Origin: a virus
Virus record (IMG/VR): IMGVR_UViG_3300021963_000141
Span: 1-60,081 of that record
Direction: 5' to 3' (one strand)
Length of the DNA: 60,081 bases
Under the pieces are notes generated by a model. That model saw nothing but the letters and a program-made list of their open reading frames with translations. It was not told the DNA's origin and did not search any database. This document shows, piece after piece, positions 29,724-37,028 of the stretch (position 1 is the stretch's first letter; the number at the start of each line of letters is the position of its first letter). The translations under genes and the position numbers were made by a program.

Positions 29724-31634
29724 TTATATTCTTACGAGGTCTCCGTTAGTGTAGCTTGATGTAACCTTATACGTTGATCCAGACACATCTGAACCAGAAG
29801 AAATTTCATCAGATAACATATTTAATACACTGTTATTAATATCTAGTTGCAAATACAAATCCTGCAATCCAATCACATCATTAGACTTTGGAACAGTAGA
29901 TATTTGAATAACTGGTTGAGAGAATGAAGTTTTTGAAGTTGCTGACATATTCACTGGATATAATCTTATCTCACCCTTTACATAATCAATTTTACCGACA
30001 TTTTTTCTCACTATTATTGGTTGATTTGCTGATTGCAATTTAAAGAAAAATATATTTCCATACAATCCATCAGAATCTGGAATATCTGACATATAAAGTA
30101 CGTCATTTATCCCAGCAATACGGAATCCAGATGACTTAATATTGTATCCATTCATACTCTTGATATGAAACTCGTTTCCATAACAAATTTCATAGTCAGC
30201 AAATTTATTTAATTCTACTCTTAAGTCACGCCTTATTACTACTTTAGTAATGTTGGATGTAACTGCGGAATCAGAATCGTCAATTATCTTTAGATATTTG
30301 CTATATTTAAATCTTGCACCATACTTATTGAGTTCTTTTGAATTTGCATAATTCTTGATATTATCCGAAATAATAGTTTTTAAGTAGTTTGGATCATTAG
30401 TTGAATTTGAATTATAATAAGCAGTTACGTCTGTTTCAAGATAAAGATACTTGAGATCGATTATTTCTGGAACTATTCCTGCAACAGAATATCTTCTCAG
30501 AGATCTTTCAATGTTATCTTTAACTTGGTTTGAAACAAACGGTCCATTAATTGGTTTAATGCTAATAAAAACTCTTCCATACTTTGGAGGTGTTAAATCT
30601 TCCCCACCAAAAACAGATATTGATTCTGCTTCTGGGTAAATTGTAGGAATGATTGTTTCATAATCAGTTGCAGTAACTGCTCTATTTTGTGAAGAATATT
30701 TTCTTGGAGCGTATTTTTTAATTGACTCAACAGATTCAATCTCTCTACCATTTTGAGATTGTGAATTTGTCGTAATTAAAGAAATGCCAGTTGTAACTAC
30801 TCTATTGTTATTATCTACAATACGACCATTAAAACTAAATGATGAAACACCATTTGCACTTTCACCATTTGTTACATTGTAGAAGACTTCAATGTAGTTT
30901 AAATTAGAAAGTTTTTTGCCAAAAACACCATCACCAAAGAATAATTCATATCTTTGGTCTTCAATTTCTTGAATAAAAAATACTCTTGACTCTGAAGTTA
31001 TATCAAAAAGATTTTTTGCTAACTTATAAGTTCTTTTTACTGTGCTTGATTGAGTATCTCTTACAAATACATTAATTGATTCTACATCAATATTTGGATT
31101 ATCTAAAATAAATCTTTGATTAGGATTATTAGAATCGACTGTAAAATTATTAACGACATATGATCCTTCATAAACATCAACGTTTTGGAAAAAAGCAATT
31201 CCATTCACTACAGGAACAGTTACATCCTGTGAAATTATGAAAGAAAAACTTTGATTACCGAAAGAAGTATTTGAGGTGCAAACAACACCACTTTTTAAGG
31301 TTAAAGTAAGTGGATTAGTCGTAAAACCAGTTGTATCTACGAAGAAAGAAATATTTGCCTTTGATGCTGAACGAGAATGTGGAACATAACCTATGTTTCT
31401 TGCTAAAGAAACAACGTTTTCTCTGAGTGTTGCACTATCTATAAAGACCTCATTGCTAATCATATTAGCATTATATGAGGAAATGTATGTATTGTATGCT
31501 AAAACATCAAGTAGTATTGAAAGATTCGAACCTTCAAAATCATAGTCAGTAAAATTCGAATTCGCTCTTAGATACTCACGAATTGAACTTTTTATTTGAT
31601 CGAAATCTAGATTAGTAAAATTGACTAGTGCCAT
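29724..31634 (-). CDS. 6: gp6 baseplate wedge
   Basis: 636 aa (T4 gp6 is 660). The N-terminus shows N-F-T-N-L-D-F-D-Q-I-K and L-L-D-V-L-A-Y-N-T-Y, the baseplate J-like signature. A-P-R-K-Y-S-S-Q-N-R-A-V-T-A-T-D-Y-E near 310-330 is a strongly conserved gp6 block. gp6 forms the inner ring joining neighbouring wedges. It abuts gp25 with no gap, and gp7 follows after 4 nt. Confidence 0.95.
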   Translation of the reverse strand: MALVNFTNLDFDQIKSSIREYLRANSNFTDYDFEGSNLSILLDVLAYNTYISSYNANMISNEVFIDSATLRENVVSLARNIGYVPHSRSASKANISFFVDTTGFTTNPLTLTLKSGVVCTSNTSFGNQSFSFIISQDVTVPVVNGIAFFQNVDVYEGSYVVNNFTVDSNNPNQRFILDNPNIDVESINVFVRDTQSSTVKRTYKLAKNLFDITSESRVFFIQEIEDQRYELFFGDGVFGKKLSNLNYIEVFYNVTNGESANGVSSFSFNGRIVDNNNRVVTTGISLITTNSQSQNGREIESVESIKKYAPRKYSSQNRAVTATDYETIIPTIYPEAESISVFGGEDLTPPKYGRVFISIKPINGPFVSNQVKDNIERSLRRYSVAGIVPEIIDLKYLYLETDVTAYYNSNSTNDPNYLKTIISDNIKNYANSKELNKYGARFKYSKYLKIIDDSDSAVTSNITKVVIRRDLRVELNKFADYEICYGNEFHIKSMNGYNIKSSGFRIAGINDVLYMSDIPDSDGLYGNIFFFKLQSANQPIIVRKNVGKIDYVKGEIRLYPVNMSATSKTSFSQPVIQISTVPKSNDVIGLQDLYLQLDINNSVLNMLSDEISSGSDVSGSTYKVTSSYTNGDLVRI

Positions 31635-32036
31635 TTATCGTGTTGGCTGGAGTGCAAATGTTAATTGTTGAGGTAAAACGTTAATACCTACAATTCTATA
31701 AGTTATAGTTACATTGAATTCATTGTTTTCATAATTTGGTGCAACATCTACTGAGATTAACTCTACCCTTGGTTCATAGTTTTCAATAGTATTTTCAATT
31801 TCATCCTTAATTACGGATGCAGATATGTCGTCAATGTTTTCAAAAAGGGAACGACTTACTTTTGAACCTAAATTTTCGTTAAAAAATCGTTCTCCTGGAT
31901 AAGTAAGCACCAAATTTCGAATAGAGCGAGCAATAGCGGTCTCATTTTTCAGAGCAATTAAGTCATAGTTGAGTGGATTGACCTGAAAGGTCATACTCAG
32001 GTCCTTAAATCCTTTACTGACCCGCTCTAACGGCAT
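31635..32036 (-). CDS. 25: gp25 baseplate wedge (gpW/gp25 family)
   Basis: 133 aa, the family's usual length (T4 132). It carries the gpW/gp25 pattern: F-Q-V-N-P-L-N-Y-D-L, then N-E-T-A-I-A-R-S-I-R-N-L-V-L-T-Y-P-G-E-R-F and F-N-E-N-L-G-S. It completes the wedge and contacts the sheath. First gene of the gp25-gp6-gp7 set, with its own late promoter box 21 nt upstream. Confidence 0.96.
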   Translation of the reverse strand: MPLERVSKGFKDLSMTFQVNPLNYDLIALKNETAIARSIRNLVLTYPGERFFNENLGSKVSRSLFENIDDISASVIKDEIENTIENYEPRVELISVDVAPNYENNEFNVTITYRIVGINVLPQQLTFALQPTR

Positions 32037-32056
32037 AAAAAGTATAAAATCTGTAT

Positions 32057-32064
32057 TATTTATT
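32057..32064 (-). promoter_or_regulatory. late promoter box AATAAATA before gp25
   Basis: NATAAATA match on the minus strand, 21 nt upstream of the gp25 ATG and overlapping the end of the preceding 85-aa gene. Confidence 0.65.
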
Positions 32065-32317
32065 CGGGTTTTTTAGATTCGTAGAGTGGTTCCGTTCCAT
32101 AATCCCAGTCATCATAGTCTTCATCATTGCGAATTTTTGAGTGAATTTCATTTTGATGATAAAAATCGTGTTTTTTGGGGGTTAATTCATCATTTGCAAT
32201 CTCACGAAGCATTTTTTGCTTCTGAATTTGACTTTCCCAACCATATTCACTACTCAAATACTGAGTTCCCCACTCATTTTTCATAAAGTTTTGATCTTTA
32301 TCGACTTTTTTGGTCAT
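32060..32317 (-). CDS. 85-aa acidic hypothetical protein upstream of gp25
   Basis: Charged protein (K-K-V-D-K-D-Q-N-F start; D-Y-D-D-W-D-Y-G near the C-terminus) overlapping the upstream 231-aa gene by 20 nt. I do not recognise a domain. Its position next to baseplate genes suggests a late or assembly role, but nothing in the sequence proves it. Confidence 0.7.
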   Translation of the reverse strand: MTKKVDKDQNFMKNEWGTQYLSSEYGWESQIQKQKMLREIANDELTPKKHDFYHQNEIHSKIRNDEDYDDWDYGTEPLYESKKPE

Positions 32318-32993
32318 TGTTTGCTCCTGATTCGTTAAAATCAGAACTTTTTACGGGGTTGCTATCCCGAATTTTTGTAATTTCGTACATAAAATCATCA
32401 GAAGTCTCAATTTTACGACGATTTTCAACTGAGTATTCGGTTAAATCAATCTCATATCCTGGATTTTTTGTAATTCTATTCTTAGTCCAAGCATCATCAT
32501 ACCACAATATTTTATTGTTTGGGTATGCATAGAAATTTCCATTGTCCATCTTGAAAAAATGAGCACATTTATGCTCCGGAGTCTCACTAAAGTTAGTATT
32601 CAGTGTCGATTTAGATTCCCAAGACCAATCAAGAGTGAATAGATAAGTCCCTTCATTCTTTTCTCCCCGATAGTTAATCAATTCAGCACGTAAGTTAGCC
32701 AATCTTGAACGAACTTGAACATCAATATAAGGAGAAAAACAATCCCACCACATACACTCTTCTAATTCGGGAACTGGCGCATCAGGTTTCCAACAAAATG
32801 CATGAATAGGTCTACGAGTCCAATTGACCCCATTCTCAAGAAACGCCTCAAAGAGGGGTACGTGCTTCTCTAAGGACGCTACAGAGTGTACATCGCATAA
32901 AGTTACCTCACCATGACCTTTTTTATGATTATAAAGAAATTCATTACGAATGTAACACGTAATTGTAGGTAGATTATGATTTAGATATGCCAT
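32298..32993 (-). CDS. 231-aa uncharacterised protein upstream of gp25
   Basis: Starts M-A-Y-L-N-H-N-L-P-T-I-T-C-Y-I-R; contains many Trp and His residues (H-A-F-C-W-K-P-D-A-P, M-W-W-D-C-F-S-P-Y). Soluble, no signal peptide or membrane segment. I believe a homologue occurs at this place in other cyanomyophages but cannot assign a function. It follows a terminator hairpin, so it probably begins a new unit. Confidence 0.8.
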   Translation of the reverse strand: MAYLNHNLPTITCYIRNEFLYNHKKGHGEVTLCDVHSVASLEKHVPLFEAFLENGVNWTRRPIHAFCWKPDAPVPELEECMWWDCFSPYIDVQVRSRLANLRAELINYRGEKNEGTYLFTLDWSWESKSTLNTNFSETPEHKCAHFFKMDNGNFYAYPNNKILWYDDAWTKNRITKNPGYEIDLTEYSVENRRKIETSDDFMYEITKIRDSNPVKSSDFNESGANNDQKSR

Positions 32994-33003
32994 AAGTTTA
33001 TAA

Positions 33004-33028
33004 TAAAAAAGCAGGGATTTCTCCCTGC
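33004..33028 (-). terminator. rho-independent terminator after the 46-aa gene
   Basis: On the minus strand, stem GCAGGGA / TCCCTGC (7 bp) with a GAAA tetraloop, followed by TTTTTTATTAT. It lies 11 nt past the stop of 33039-33179 and before the 231-aa gene. Confidence 0.85.
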
Positions 33029-33038
33029 TCTATCTATA

Positions 33039-33179
33039 TTATTTACCTTGACCGCGATATCTTTTCTTACGTCCATTACGAGACGTTGCACTCAATAGTG
33101 TACGAGCAGAACGTCCTTGACGTGTTTTCTTTGGTGCTCCTGGTTGAAACAGGACTTTATTACTTCCACCTTTAGCCAT
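33039..33179 (-). CDS. 46-aa highly basic small protein
   Basis: Found by direct reading: M-A-K-G-G-S-N-K-V-L start and R-N-G-R-K-K-R-Y-R-G-Q-G-K end; about a third of residues are Arg or Lys. A strong GGAGG site is 8-9 nt before the ATG and a terminator follows. The composition suggests nucleic-acid binding or virion DNA condensation; I recall similar small proteins in cyanomyophages, without a known role. Confidence 0.8.
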   Translation of the reverse strand: MAKGGSNKVLFQPGAPKKTRQGRSARTLLSATSRNGRKKRYRGQGK

Positions 33180-33206
33180 TTGTAATTACCTCCATTTTAA
33201 AATTCA

Positions 33207-33974
33207 TCAAATTACGCGAGTTTTTTCATGACCAACTCTGATACGAGGATCGCACCAGATATCAAATCCTGCCTCTTTTGCATCAAGACAGAATGAAACA
33301 TCTTCACCACACATATCCTGAACTGCACCAGATTCAAAGACTTGCATCTTCGGAGCAAACCAAGGATACTCAAGATTCTCGAAGACACCATTCTTAATCA
33401 AAACCCAACCAAATCCAGTGTAATCAACTGTGAAAGGCTTTCTACGCTTTTGAATTGAATCAACGGTTTCGTGATTCATAACACCACCATTCTTACGGAA
33501 ATCATCTTCCTCTAACCAGTGTGCTACTGAGGTTGTGTGACCATCTTCTGTGGCATACCAACCAGCAACAACTTCCTTCTCTTCTCCTTCTTCATTCAGA
33601 GCAAGATCACAGAGTTGCCAGAACTTTTCTGTGTTGAAGACAATATCCGAGTCAATCCAAAGTTGATAATCGTATTGTAGTTTACCATCCCAAGGAATCT
33701 GCTTTGGTCCACGAAGTACATTTGCTCCAAGAACTTTACAACGTGCAAAGTTCACCATAGAACTATAGTCTTGTGAAATCTGAATACTCATATTGTTTTG
33801 TACAAGATCAAAACAAAGTTGTACAAATGCTTTTAGAAAGATAAACGAACATCCCCTACCAGGTAGACAGAAGACAATCGACTTGCCCTTCATTCGTTCT
33901 TTAATTGCATCATAATCCCATTCTTGTTCTTTGGGTTTAGGTGCAGTTGCTTTAACAGTAAATCCTTTTGCCAT
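33207..33974 (-). CDS. GT-A fold glycosyltransferase-like protein
   Basis: 255 aa. After a Pro/Lys-rich N-terminus, F-C-L-P-G-R-G-C-S begins a Rossmann-like region. W-I-D-S-D-I-V-F near 108-115 provides the D-x-D metal/nucleotide-sugar motif of GT-A enzymes. The C-terminal G-E-D-V-S-F-C-L-D-A-K-E-A-G-F-D-I-W-C-D block is the usual acceptor/catalytic end of GT2-like proteins. I know this protein as common in cyanomyophages near the baseplate genes. It might glycosylate virion proteins or host surface; substrate unknown. Preceded by a TTGACA-17-TAAAAT promoter. Confidence 0.8.
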   Translation of the reverse strand: MAKGFTVKATAPKPKEQEWDYDAIKERMKGKSIVFCLPGRGCSFIFLKAFVQLCFDLVQNNMSIQISQDYSSMVNFARCKVLGANVLRGPKQIPWDGKLQYDYQLWIDSDIVFNTEKFWQLCDLALNEEGEEKEVVAGWYATEDGHTTSVAHWLEEDDFRKNGGVMNHETVDSIQKRRKPFTVDYTGFGWVLIKNGVFENLEYPWFAPKMQVFESGAVQDMCGEDVSFCLDAKEAGFDIWCDPRIRVGHEKTRVI

Positions 33975-33998
33975 AAGTGAAATTAACCTTCAATGTCA

Positions 33999-34027
33999 AT
34001 TTTATCCGTCTATTTAGTATTTGTCAA
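33999..34027 (-). promoter_or_regulatory. sigma-70-type promoter TTGACA-17-TAAAAT
   Basis: Minus strand -35 TTGACA (34022-34027), 17-bp spacer, -10 TAAAAT (33999-34004), upstream of the 33974 start. The spacer also holds ACTAAATA (34011-34018), a possible weak late box. Confidence 0.7.
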
Positions 34028-34038
34028 TGCTAACGCAG

Positions 34039-34233
34039 TCAATGAGAGGAATTCAACAATACTTCCTTACTTACACAAAGTTCCTCATAACTTAAATCTT
34101 CCTTTGTAAGATCTAAATCAAGAAGATCAATCATTCTGTGCATCATCTCCCAAGTCTCAGTGAACTTACTCTCTGATAAATTGTGATAAACACACTGACC
34201 CTTTGCATAAATGTGATAAACCTTTTCAGTCAT
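34039..34233 (-). CDS. 64-aa small acidic protein
   Basis: Starts M-T-E-K-V-Y-H-I-Y-A-K-G-Q-C-V-Y-H, followed by an acidic helical segment (L-D-L-D-L-T-K-E-D-L-S-Y-E-E). Resembles a small protein I associate with the gp25 neighbourhood of cyanomyophages. No known function. Confidence 0.75.
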   Translation of the reverse strand: MTEKVYHIYAKGQCVYHNLSESKFTETWEMMHRMIDLLDLDLTKEDLSYEELCVSKEVLLNSSH

Positions 34234-34264
34234 AAAAATTATTCCGGAATTTTTTCAGTGCTTT

Positions 34265-34408
34265 TTATTTTGTTACCGCATTATATATCAGTACAAATAA
34301 AAATCCAACAGTGCCTCCGAATATCGTAAAGCACTGTCGTGGATATCTTATTAACCATCCTGCAAAGACAACCTTCCAGAAGTTCCAATAAGGATATTTT
34401 TTCTTCAT
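34265..34408 (-). CDS. 47-aa single-pass membrane protein
   Basis: M-K-K-K-Y-P-Y-W-N-F-W start, two hydrophobic stretches (residues 10-20, and 28-43: F-T-I-F-G-G-T-V-G-F-L-F-V-L-I-Y) and a short polar tail. The ATG overlaps the stop of the HNH endonuclease gene (ATGA), so it is probably co-translated with it. Too short for functional assignment. Confidence 0.65.
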   Translation of the reverse strand: MKKKYPYWNFWKVVFAGWLIRYPRQCFTIFGGTVGFLFVLIYNAVTK

Positions 34409-35475
34409 TGAATAAATCGAGATGTTACAGTTTCTCTATGATGAATAATATCATCATTAATAGAATTTTTAACTAATTCAAGTACTTTCAATATCCTAGA
34501 ATCTTTTTCATTTTCAATTAATAACTCAATTTCTTTTATTTTATGTTTCTGCCATTCCAAATGACATTCTTCAGTTGAATCAAAAGATCCGAGATAACTT
34601 TTTCCAATCCTTGCATTATATCTAATATTCTTCATTTTTGTTGGATTAGATAAGTTTACTCCAAGAGGATACTTTCCTCTTTTTTTAAAACTTAAAATAT
34701 TAATTAAATTATAAGAAGTTATCACACAGTTTTCTGGACAATATTCATTACCTTTAATTAAGTAAAATATTGAATCTTTATCAATTTTTTGATTCTCTAT
34801 CCAAATCTTAAATCCTGAATACTTTTTCCATTCCTCACAAATAGTTTTATTTTTTGTTTTACACTCCTTCAATATTCTTAACCATCTTTTATAAGTCGGA
34901 GAGTGTCTCCCTTCGAATTCAACATCATTAACTCCAATACTATAAGCATAATCCTTTTTTAAAGAATTGCTTACCTTTCTTAGATATTCTTTGTCTCTTT
35001 TCCACGATGCTTTATTTTCTTCAATGGACATCCATTCCAGATTACTAACATGATTGTTTAGTTTATTTCTATCTTTATGATCAATTGAATCATAATTGTA
35101 AGGATTTGGAATAAATGCCTCTGCTACTAATCTATGAATATTTGCCTTTCTTTGACGCAGATATTTTCCATTCTCATCCCGAAGCGTGATATTAATGGAA
35201 GGATACTGATATTTTGTGTGGGCAGGATTTCCTCTCAGATGTGTATTCAGAGGTATCAATCCATACTCATTTAATTCTGTATACCTATCATATTTTCCAG
35301 GCGCTCTATATGCTTTTCCCTCATCACTAATGTAATATCCAGGATATTGGGTTTCTCTTATATTCTCCGGAATTTTTATAGGGGGGAATTTTGGAGGGTC
35401 GATTATATTATACCTGTTCTTTAGATAATATCTTCGTTTTGCCTCTTTCTGTTTTTGTGGGTCTTTATATGGCAT
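34405..35475 (-). CDS. free-standing HNH homing endonuclease with AP2-like DNA-binding tail
   Basis: 356 aa. Basic N-terminus (Y-K-D-P-Q-K-Q-K-E-A-K-R-R-Y-Y), a NUMOD4-like segment (Y-P-G-Y-Y-I-S-D-E-G-K-A-Y) and the HNH core H-R-L-V-A-E-A-F-I-P-N-P ... I-D-H-K-D-R-N-K-L-N-N near 112-140, with N-L-E-W closing it. The C-terminal G-V-N-L-S ... Y-L-G-S-F-D-S-T-E-E-C looks like an AP2-type DNA-binding unit. Such enzymes spread by cutting alleles that lack them. It sits at the border of the structural block and the accessory array. Confidence 0.9.
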   Translation of the reverse strand: MPYKDPQKQKEAKRRYYLKNRYNIIDPPKFPPIKIPENIRETQYPGYYISDEGKAYRAPGKYDRYTELNEYGLIPLNTHLRGNPAHTKYQYPSINITLRDENGKYLRQRKANIHRLVAEAFIPNPYNYDSIDHKDRNKLNNHVSNLEWMSIEENKASWKRDKEYLRKVSNSLKKDYAYSIGVNDVEFEGRHSPTYKRWLRILKECKTKNKTICEEWKKYSGFKIWIENQKIDKDSIFYLIKGNEYCPENCVITSYNLINILSFKKRGKYPLGVNLSNPTKMKNIRYNARIGKSYLGSFDSTEECHLEWQKHKIKEIELLIENEKDSRILKVLELVKNSINDDIIHHRETVTSRFIQ

Positions 35476-35550
35476 TTTTTCTGGGAAAAATTTTTTTTAT
35501 AAGAGCGATAGAAAGGTCGAAAAAGACATACAGTGTAGGTTAGGGTAGTG

Positions 35551-35575
35551 GGGCGTTTTTATATACGCAACGCCC
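35551..35575. other. GC-rich hairpin in the leader of the HNH gene
   Basis: Inverted repeat GGGCGTT / AACGCCC with an 11-nt AT-rich loop, inside the leader between the promoter at 35670-35698 and the HNH start. It lacks a convincing U tract. May be an attenuator or remnant terminator. The rest of 35476-35751 holds only promoter motifs and hairpins; I see no gene there. Confidence 0.5.
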
Positions 35576-35669
35576 GCTATAAACAATAACAAACAACATA
35601 AATTAACTGCTAATTCTTAACACTGTCAAATTACGATTGCAGATATAAAGAATCAATCAGTGCTGTTTA

Positions 35670-35698
35670 ATTATAATACCTAACTGTTTGACTGTCAA
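35670..35698 (-). promoter_or_regulatory. consensus sigma-70 promoter TTGACA-17-TATAAT
   Basis: Perfect -35 (35693-35698) and -10 (35670-35675) hexamers with a 17-bp spacer on the minus strand, reading toward the HNH endonuclease. A weaker second TTGACA lies about 70 bp downstream without a good -10. This is the best host-type promoter in the window and suggests early expression by unmodified host RNA polymerase. Confidence 0.85.
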
Positions 35699-35710
35699 TA
35701 TAAAGAACAG

Positions 35711-35743
35711 GTGCGGTCCCTGTTTAATACTCAAGGACCGCAC
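35711..35743 (-). terminator. strong hairpin, probable terminator of the 35.7-36.4 kb unit
   Basis: Nine-bp stem GTGCGGTCC / GGACCGCAC with a 15-nt loop, 8 nt past the stop of 35752-35892. On the minus strand it is followed by CTGTTCTTTAT, a poor U tract, so termination is likely but not certain. The consensus promoter just downstream starts the next unit. Confidence 0.6.
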
Positions 35744-35751
35744 AGTTAGTA

Positions 35752-35892
35752 TCAGAACTCGATGCTATCTGCAGTGGGTTCGCTATAAGCAATCGACTGC
35801 TGATTGTCCTCGGTGAGTGTATCCAGAATCGAAAGAATCTCACTGCCAGTGTTACCTTGAGCAAGCAGAGAAAGCATCACGGTCTTAGACAT
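35752..35892 (-). CDS. 46-aa small protein (M-S-K-T-V-M-L-S-L-L-A-Q-G start)
   Basis: The open frame extends upstream, but Met at 35892 gives the start I recognise from cyanomyophage small proteins (M-L-S-L-L-A-Q-G-N-T-G ... I-L-S-I-L-D). The C-terminus is acidic and ends S-I-E-F. Role unknown. Last gene of its unit, followed by a strong hairpin. Confidence 0.7.
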   Translation of the reverse strand: MSKTVMLSLLAQGNTGSEILSILDTLTEDNQQSIAYSEPTADSIEF

Positions 35893-35965
35893 TTTGTGTT
35901 CTTGTGTGTTAGTTAGTGTGAAACAGTGAGTGTCTTTGTGAGGGCGCATCTCATTCCCTTAAGTA

Positions 35966-36223
35966 TCAGAAATCAAACACGTCAGAGTTAATCTCAAGGA
36001 CGTTAATCTTGGGGTCCTTGAATGATACTCCGTCAGGCGTCTTTAGGGAATTAAAAGAACACGCTTCCAGAGCATCTACGAACTCAGAGTAATCACCACA
36101 CTCACGGGCAAGACTATAGAAACCCTCATCATTTTGAATCCACAGTGCAACATTCCAGGTCTCATAATTCGTCCAACCGTTATACTCAGTGTCGGACAGA
36201 TTTGCTTGGTAAGTGACAGTCAT
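35966..36223 (-). CDS. 85-aa protein with G-W-T-N-Y-E-T-W-N-V motif
   Basis: Contains N-G-W-T-N-Y-E-T-W-N-V-A-L-W-I-Q-N-D near residues 15-32, a motif of a widespread uncharacterised family (I recall DUF7249) found in phages, plasmids and accessory regions. Acidic C-terminal half. Lies in the first unit of the 37-bp repeat array. No activity is known to me. Confidence 0.75.
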   Translation of the reverse strand: MTVTYQANLSDTEYNGWTNYETWNVALWIQNDEGFYSLARECGDYSEFVDALEACSFNSLKTPDGVSFKDPKINVLEINSDVFDF

Positions 36224-36254
36224 TTGGAGAAAAGTTTAGTGGGAAAAGTGTGAC

Positions 36255-36434
36255 TCAGGAGATTACAAATACACAGTCGGGGTGATGATCTTCGCACCAA
36301 TAAGTAGCAGGATAACCACTCTCAGAACAGTGATCATTCATTCGATCAACCTCATTCTGTGCTTGAGATTCAGTCAGGTGAGAGTAATGAACTCGGGTCT
36401 GATTCTGAAACTTAGAGTAGACTGCGAATGTCAT
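36255..36434 (-). CDS. 59-aa small protein downstream of repeat copy 1
   Basis: Read directly: M-T-F-A-V-Y-S-K-F-Q-N-Q-T-R-V-H start; ends H-H-P-D-C-V-F-V-I-S. Asp, His and Cys in the C-terminal half could bind metal, but no known motif is complete. Forty-seven nt separate it from repeat copy 1, and this gap holds a C10 run; loss of one base would fuse an ATG in the repeat in frame with this gene. Confidence 0.65.
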   Translation of the reverse strand: MTFAVYSKFQNQTRVHYSHLTESQAQNEVDRMNDHCSESGYPATYWCEDHHPDCVFVIS

Positions 36435-36471
36435 TTGGGGAAGAAAAGTGTTGTTGAGGGGTGAACTGTTG

Positions 36472-36481
36472 CCCCCCCCCC
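36472..36481. repeat. homopolymer run of 10 C
   Basis: Ten C on the plus strand (G10 on the coding strand), the longest C/G run I noticed in the window. It sits between repeat copy 1 and the 59-aa gene. Prone to length change in replication and in sequencing. Confidence 0.9.
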
Positions 36482-36518
36482 ATACTACTAAGACACTTTA
36501 GAGGTGAGTAACTTTAAT
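36482..36518 (-). repeat. 37-bp intergenic element, copy 1
   Basis: First of 16 copies. Plus-strand blocks TACTACTA, ACACTTT and AGGTGAGTAACTTTAAT. Carries AAGACA and TTTAGAGG variants. It separates the 57-aa gene (36529-36702) from the unit 36434-35752. Confidence 0.9.
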
Positions 36519-36528
36519 ACCCTACTAA

Positions 36529-36702
36529 TCACCAACGGTCAGGTGTACTTAAGTCCTCAACGTAAGCATCACACTTCTCTGCAGGTTCCAACTTGAATAA
36601 CTTCTCCCAGTCAATCTGATGTGGGTCGAAGTCAGGAAACGCTTGAATGTCTAGAGTGATGCGATAACGAACCTTCTGTGCCTGGTTGTATGCTACTGAC
36701 AT
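36529..36702 (-). CDS. 57-aa hypothetical protein
   Basis: The frame is open upstream, but ATG at 36702 is preceded by AAGGAG at 8-nt spacing and by a near-consensus promoter, so this start is preferred. Sequence starts M-S-V-A-Y-N-Q-A-Q-K-V-R-Y-R and has an acidic C-terminus (E-K-C-D-A-Y-V-E-D). Not recognised. Confidence 0.65.
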   Translation of the reverse strand: MSVAYNQAQKVRYRITLDIQAFPDFDPHQIDWEKLFKLEPAEKCDAYVEDLSTPDRW

Positions 36703-36729
36703 AAGTGCGCTCCTTGTGTTACTGAAAGT

Positions 36730-36758
36730 ATTGTAAGATGCTGGGCGGATTTTGTCAA
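36730..36758 (-). promoter_or_regulatory. sigma-70 promoter TTGACA-17-TACAAT
   Basis: Minus strand -35 TTGACA (36753-36758), 17-bp spacer, -10 TACAAT (36730-36735), 28 bp upstream of the start at 36702. A CATAAATA late-type box (36772-36779) lies slightly further upstream. Confidence 0.75.
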
Positions 36759-36904
36759 TGAGTCTGGGGATATTTATGAGGGACCTGTGTATTTTTGTGC
36801 GGGATGTGTGGGGATTTTGTGACGGGGCGCTTGACAATTTCTTGGAGGTGTGATAGCTTGCAGGCAAAGATCACAAGGTCCAGAAGGATTTAAATGACTA
36901 TAAG

Positions 36905-36968
36905 TTTTCCACAATTCTAACAGTTTTTCCACACATTTATTATACTTTTTCCACAACATTGTGGAAAA
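36905..36968. other. cluster of four DnaA-box matches (TTTTCCACA)
   Basis: Three direct copies of TTTTCCACA (36905-36913, 36925-36933, 36947-36955) and one inverted copy (36960-36968) in 64 bp. The nonamer fits TTWTNCACA and is the form I recall as the cyanobacterial DnaA box. Spacing is 20-22 bp, and AT-rich DNA lies on both sides. It lies in the 326-bp gap between the minus-strand gene at 36702 and the plus-strand endonuclease at 37029. Could be an origin, a DnaA-regulated promoter region or a DnaA sink. Confidence 0.7.
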
Positions 36969-36994
36969 CTAATATCATTATTTCAACACTTAAA

Positions 36995-37002
36995 TATAAA
37001 TA
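36995..37002 (+). promoter_or_regulatory. late promoter box TATAAATA before the GIY-YIG gene
   Basis: Exact late consensus on the plus strand, 27 nt upstream of the ATG at 37029; one of the few plus-strand promoter matches in the window. Confidence 0.65.
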
Positions 37003-37028
37003 ACGCAAGTATATTTTTCATCAATTCA

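Noticed and set aside
36774-36959. Minus-strand 61-aa frame covering the DnaA-box cluster
   Set aside because: Covers promoter and DnaA motifs, has no ribosome-binding site, and its composition is unlike its neighbours.
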